Source: an uncultured Pseudomonadota bacterium (GTDB lineage Bacteria; Pseudomonadota; Gammaproteobacteria; Methylococcales; Methylomonadaceae). From it: 37,476 nucleotides of DNA. Location of the stretch: the NCBI GenBank assembly GCA_903889445.1, contig CAISXF010000104.1:1-37476 (forward strand), written 5' to 3'. Both the position numbers and the translations under genes were made by a program. Of this stretch, positions 33,722 to 37,476 are shown piece by piece (within the stretch, counting starts at the first letter, position 1; each line of letters begins with the position of its first letter). The notes below the pieces were generated by a model. The model was not told the DNA's origin and did not search any database. It worked only from the letters and a program-made list of their open reading frames with translations.

Positions 33722-35041
33722 ATGAATATAACGGTTTTTGGAAGCGGTTACGTTGGCTTGGTCACGGCGACATGTTTAGCGGAAGTCGGGAATGACGTGG
33801 TTTGCATGGATATTGACGCAGACAAAATCGCCAAACTTCAGCAAGGCATTATCCCGATTTATGAACACGGCTTAGAAGAAATGGTGAAAGAAAATCAGGC
33901 GATGGAACGTCTGCGTTTTACCACCGACGTAAAAGAAGCCGTGGCGCACGGTTTATTTCAATTTATCGCTGTCGGCACACCGCCCGATGAAGACGGTTCG
34001 GCAGATTTGCAATATGTGTTAGCCGTCGCGAAAAGTATTGCCGAAAATATGGACGATTATCGCGTGATTATCGACAAATCAACCGTTCCCGTGGGTACCG
34101 CCGATAAAGTGAAAGCCACGATTCAAGCGATTCTCGATGCGCGGGGTAGCCAGTTGGAATTTGATGTGGTGTCAAATCCGGAATTTTTAAAAGAAGGCGC
34201 GGCGTTAAACGATTTTATGAAGCCGGATCGAATCGTCATCGGCACCGATAATCCGCGTACCGCCGAATTATTGAAAGCGTTGTACGCGCCGTTCAATCGT
34301 CGCGAAGAACGCATTATTATTATGGACGTGCGTTCTGCGGAACTCACGAAATACGCTGCTAATGCGATGTTAGCGACCAAAATTAGTTTCATGAATGAGC
34401 TGGCAAATTTAGCGGAATTTTTAGGCGCGGACATTGAACACGTTCGCCACGGTATCGGTTCGGACAGCCGAATTGGTTACAGTTTTATTTACGCAGGTTG
34501 CGGTTATGGCGGCTCGTGTTTTCCTAAAGATGTCAAAGCGTTAGAACGCACGGCGGCTGAAATGGGTTACAAAGCAGAATTATTAACCGCCGTCGAAAAC
34601 GTCAATCATCGCCAAAAACAACGCCTGTTTGAAAAAATTACCGCGCATTATCACGGTGAATTGAACGGCAAAGTGTTTGCGTTGTGGGGATTAGCGTTTA
34701 AACCCGACACCGACGATATGCGCGAAGCCCCAAGTCGCGTGCTAATTGACGCTTTATTGGCAGCGGGCGCGAGCGTTCAAGCCTACGATCCCGAAGCGAT
34801 GAAAGAAGCCGCGCGTTTGTACGATGAAACAGCGGCAATTCGCTTTTGTCATTCTGCGAAAGAGGCTCTCGAAGGCGCGAATGCGTTGGCGATTGTGACG
34901 GAATGGAAGCAATTTGCCAGCCCGAATTTTCAACGCTTGAACGAATTGCTGATTGATAAAGTTATTTTCGATGGTCGGAATTTGTACGAACCCGCCACGG
35001 TCAAACGTCACGGGCTGCAGTATTACGCGATGGGACGCTAA
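33722..35041 (+). CDS. ugd: UDP-glucose 6-dehydrogenase
   Basis: The enzyme oxidises UDP-glucose to UDP-glucuronate in two NAD-dependent steps, feeding capsule, LPS modification or other surface polysaccharides. The 439-aa protein has the N-terminal NAD fold [18 protein letters not shown], a [11 protein letters not shown] segment, then [49 protein letters not shown], the active-site Cys in [15 protein letters not shown], and the C-terminal UDP-binding domain ([18 protein letters not shown]). It ends 3 bases from the convergent rlmG stop. It may be functionally linked to the glycosyltransferase run at 12-16 kb. Confidence 0.96.
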   Translation: MNITVFGSGYVGLVTATCLAEVGNDVVCMDIDADKIAKLQQGIIPIYEHGLEEMVKENQAMERLRFTTDVKEAVAHGLFQFIAVGTPPDEDGSADLQYVLAVAKSIAENMDDYRVIIDKSTVPVGTADKVKATIQAILDARGSQLEFDVVSNPEFLKEGAALNDFMKPDRIVIGTDNPRTAELLKALYAPFNRREERIIIMDVRSAELTKYAANAMLATKISFMNELANLAEFLGADIEHVRHGIGSDSRIGYSFIYAGCGYGGSCFPKDVKALERTAAEMGYKAELLTAVENVNHRQKQRLFEKITAHYHGELNGKVFALWGLAFKPDTDDMREAPSRVLIDALLAAGASVQAYDPEAMKEAARLYDETAAIRFCHSAKEALEGANALAIVTEWKQFASPNFQRLNELLIDKVIFDGRNLYEPATVKRHGLQYYAMGR

Positions 35042-35044
35042 AGT

Positions 35045-36178
35045 TCACGCCAAACGCGCCACCCAAATCATAAATTTACTATTTTGGGCAACGAGTTTCA
35101 CGTTTTGTTTTTCAAAAATACGCGCCAACGACACGCCGTAATTCAAATGACGATTGCCAATTACCCACAATTCACCGCCGTTTCGCAACACGTTTTTCGC
35201 TTGTTTAAACATCGTTTGAGCAATGAAATCACCGATAACGTGTTGCTGATGAAACGGCGGATTACACAAAATAATATCGGCTGAATTCGCCGCAAAATTG
35301 GTCAAACAATCACCAACGTGAAAGTGCGCGAGGCGCGAATTAAAAGCCCGTTCAAAATTTTCCCGCGCCGATTCCATCGCCATAAATGATTCATCCACAA
35401 AATGAATCTGTGCCGCCAAATTCGCTTTCGCCGCCATCAAACCAACAATTCCATTTCCACACCCTAAATCCACAATATCGCGGAAATGTTCAGATTGCGG
35501 CAAATGCTCCAGAAAAAAGCGCGTGCCAATATCTAACTTTTCACGCGAAAAAACGTTCGCGTGATTGGCAATTAAAAAATCGGTATTTTCCAAAACGTAA
35601 CGAATCGGATACGGATTTTGCTGCGTGGGTAAATTCGGATTGAACGTGGCGAAAATCAGCCGCGCTTTCTTTTGTGCCAACGATGTTTGGGTTTCGCCAA
35701 TAATTCGCGCCACCAAATTCCAAACGCTAGGCGTGAGCATTTTCACCATTCCCGCCACGATAATCTGCATTTTTTCAGAAATAACGCCGCGCAATTGCAA
35801 TAATTGAAACTCCAGCAACGCCAACGTTTTCGGGACTTTAATCACCACCAAATCGACCGCATTCGGCAATAATTCCAAACTATTGAGCAACGTCACCGCA
35901 TCGTCAGGCAAATGATTTTCGGCTAAATTCAATCGCGTCGCCTGTTGCGAAAGATAAGAATCCGACAGCGCGTGCGGGTGAAATGACTGCAACGCCACCG
36001 CTAACGCGCCAAAACTATCGTTCATCAACAGAATTTTGGTGGTCGGCGATAAATTCAAATTCGCAACGTGTTCTAAAATATATTCATCCGCTGCATCCCA
36101 CGCGCGTAAAGGTTCTTGCGTTTGTTTGGGCAAACGCTGCAAGATAAATTCACCTTGAGAAACACACAATTTTTCCAT
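35045..36178 (-). CDS. rlmG: 23S rRNA (guanine-1835-N2)-methyltransferase RlmG
   Basis: RlmG methylates G1835 of 23S rRNA using SAM. The 377-aa protein has the RlmG-specific N-terminal half (LRAWDAADEYILEHV; VVIKVPKTLALLEFQL; KKARLIFATFN) and a C-terminal Rossmann methyltransferase domain with VDLGCGNGIVGLMAAK (SAM loop) and the catalytic NPPFHQQH signature, ending VIGNRHLNYGVSL. It matches E. coli RlmG (378 aa) over its whole length. ATG 36178 was chosen over the neighbouring GTG 36181. It shares one base with the histidine kinase stop (TGATG), so the two are coupled. Confidence 0.94.
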   Translation of the reverse strand: MEKLCVSQGEFILQRLPKQTQEPLRAWDAADEYILEHVANLNLSPTTKILLMNDSFGALAVALQSFHPHALSDSYLSQQATRLNLAENHLPDDAVTLLNSLELLPNAVDLVVIKVPKTLALLEFQLLQLRGVISEKMQIIVAGMVKMLTPSVWNLVARIIGETQTSLAQKKARLIFATFNPNLPTQQNPYPIRYVLENTDFLIANHANVFSREKLDIGTRFFLEHLPQSEHFRDIVDLGCGNGIVGLMAAKANLAAQIHFVDESFMAMESARENFERAFNSRLAHFHVGDCLTNFAANSADIILCNPPFHQQHVIGDFIAQTMFKQAKNVLRNGGELWVIGNRHLNYGVSLARIFEKQNVKLVAQNSKFMIWVARLA

Positions 36179-37476
36179 CACACATTTTCCAAATGTTGTG
36201 GAAATAATAATCTAAACGTCGTGCCGTGGTTTTCTTCGGTCAAATCTGAATCAATCAAAACGTGTCCATTTGACGAATGCACCATGCCGATGACGGTTGA
36301 TAATCCCAATCCCGTGCCTTCGCCGACGGCTTTTGTGGTGAAAAATGGATCGAATATTCGGTCAATAACTGACGGGTCAATGCCTGTTCCATTATCCGAC
36401 ACGCTCAATTCAATAAAATCGCCTTGAATCATTTCAGCACACGCGACACAGTGCACCGACACATTCGGCGCGGTTTTCAATGTAATCGTAATAACACCGC
36501 CGTGTTCTTTCATCGCATCACGCGCATTCACCGTCAAATTGGTTAAAATTTGGTGCAAATCAATGGCATCAATTTGAATGGTTTGCTCACAGTCAAAAAC
36601 CACGCTCAGATTGATTCGGCTGGTTAACGCAGGACGCAACATACTCACCACTTCGTTAATCACTTCCTGCGTCGGTTTTACGTCCATGCTGGTTTTGTGT
36701 ATATCTTGGCGCGAATAATTCATCATTTTTTTAATTAAATCGACGGCGCGATAACCCGCTTTTTCAACCTGATTCGCATTATTCAAAATGTCCGTTTTCA
36801 ACGCTTCATCCTGAATATCTTCGGCAGAAAATTTATTTAATTCGTTATAACCCAAAATGCCGGTCAAGATATTATTGAAATCGTGGGCAATGCCGGACGT
36901 TAAACGGCTGATACTTTCTAACTTCTGCATTTGATTGACCTGACGATTTAACAGGTTATTTTCATTATTCGCCTCCAGCAGTGCGATGACATTTTTTTGT
37001 TTTTCTTCACGCATAATTTGATAGCGGTCGATTAACAGAAAGGTGAACACCAGGAGTTCTAATGCGGAACCAATTTGCGTGCTGTAAAGTGTAAAAATGT
37101 TGATGGGAATAATTGCTAACACCAGCAGTCCATTTGTAATTACGCCAATCGCTAATAAGAAAAAAGCGGCGAATAAAAAATAAGCGTTACGTTTTCCTTT
37201 TCGCATTCCAATGACACTGACAATGAGGATAAACAGAGCGGAAATCGCAAAACTAACAGGGATAAATTTGGCGAGGTGAAATGTAAATGCCAATACAATA
37301 GGGGTAAGGAGTTGTATGCCAATAAGCAGTTTTAAAGCATCATCTATTTTGGGCGCAAGAGTGGGAGTATCGAGTATTCGGCGTATAAAAAATAACTGTG
37401 ATACCAACGCGAGCGCACCGAAAGATAACGGCGGTAATATCCGAGTTAACCACGGTGAACTATGCCATAAAAATTC
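36178..37476 (-). CDS. Sensor histidine kinase, 7TMR-DISM type (5' end outside window)
   Basis: The frame stays open to the window edge with no stop, so the N-terminus lies outside. The visible part starts with a multi-helix membrane region (about 6 segments) containing INIFTLYSTQIGSALELLVF and FLLIDRYQIMREEKQ, matching the membrane domain of 7TMR-DISM kinases. A coiled-coil linker leads to the dimerisation domain, where the phosphorylated His lies in RLTSGIAHDFNNILTGILGY. The ATPase domain shows LTNLTVNARDAM (N box), VSDNGTGID (G1), IFDPFFTTKAVGEGTGLGLST (F and G2, shown here as 20 residues or fewer by segments IFDPFFTTK and GEGTGLGLST). The cognate response regulator and ligand are not visible. 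It is followed directly by rlmG. Confidence 0.9.
   Translation of the reverse strand, partial: EFLWHSSPWLTRILPPLSFGALALVSQLFFIRRILDTPTLAPKIDDALKLLIGIQLLTPIVLAFTFHLAKFIPVSFAISALFILIVSVIGMRKGKRNAYFLFAAFFLLAIGVITNGLLVLAIIPINIFTLYSTQIGSALELLVFTFLLIDRYQIMREEKQKNVIALLEANNENNLLNRQVNQMQKLESISRLTSGIAHDFNNILTGILGYNELNKFSAEDIQDEALKTDILNNANQVEKAGYRAVDLIKKMMNYSRQDIHKTSMDVKPTQEVINEVVSMLRPALTSRINLSVVFDCEQTIQIDAIDLHQILTNLTVNARDAMKEHGGVITITLKTAPNVSVHCVACAEMIQGDFIELSVSDNGTGIDPSVIDRIFDPFFTTKAVGEGTGLGLSTVIGMVHSSNGHVLIDSDLTEENHGTTFRLLFPQHLENV

Noticed and set aside
1-37476. CRISPR array, tRNA or rRNA genes
   Set aside because: No set of regularly spaced direct repeats and no cloverleaf or rRNA-like sequence was seen by eye; a covariance-model scan was not possible here.

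Overview
The window is a gene-dense stretch of a bacterial chromosome, most likely from a gammaproteobacterium. The diagnostic genes are rapA, rdgC, rlmG, sdhE, msbA/waaA and the rpsF-rpsR-DUF2232-rplI order. Composition looks moderately AT-rich by eye. A Thiotrichales/Beggiatoa-like or similar AT-leaning lineage is possible, but that is inference only. I found no tRNA, rRNA, CRISPR array, transposase or phage module.

Layout. 1-2.3 kb: the 3' end of an unrecognised gene, bioA with a possible short leader ORF, and a small secreted Arg/Gln-rich protein convergent to bioA. 2.4-6.3 kb: rapA, then the overlapping pair ribH-nusB. 6.4-10 kb: nhaD (minus strand), a non-coding gap, and a type I-secreted RTX-repeat protein closed by a strong terminator. 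10.2-16.8 kb: a minus-strand run that reads from a good sigma70-type promoter at 16.8 kb through a 45-aa gene, a DUF1640 membrane coiled-coil protein, four glycosyltransferases, an MNT/HepT toxin-antitoxin pair and msbA. It looks like a lipopolysaccharide assembly and export operon with a toxin-antitoxin pair lodged inside it. 16.9-19.1 kb: parC. 19.3-22.9 kb: rpsF-rpsR-DUF2232-rplI, then waaA. 22.9-26.6 kb: miaB-ybeY-corC-AI-2E exporter, joined by 4-nt overlaps and lacking the usual ybeZ (phoH). 26.6-28.7 kb: bioF, then sdhB-sdhE without sdhCDA. 28.7-29.8 kb: a periplasmic rhodanese, then an antitoxin with a YafQ-like toxin gene broken by one in-frame stop. 29.8-35 kb: apbC/mrp, rdgC, ilvE, a rhomboid protease and ugd. 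35-37.5 kb (minus): rlmG and the 3' part of a 7TMR-DISM-type sensor histidine kinase.

The most unusual feature is a set of short palindromic dispersed-type repeats. Two carry the same C-rich/G-rich core and sit in frame inside conserved genes (rapA and sdhB). Three other palindromic elements of different sequence lie between genes at 29.2-33.0 kb. The other notable item is the YafQ-like toxin, whose stop codon falls at the position expected for a conserved Trp while the rest of the frame stays intact.
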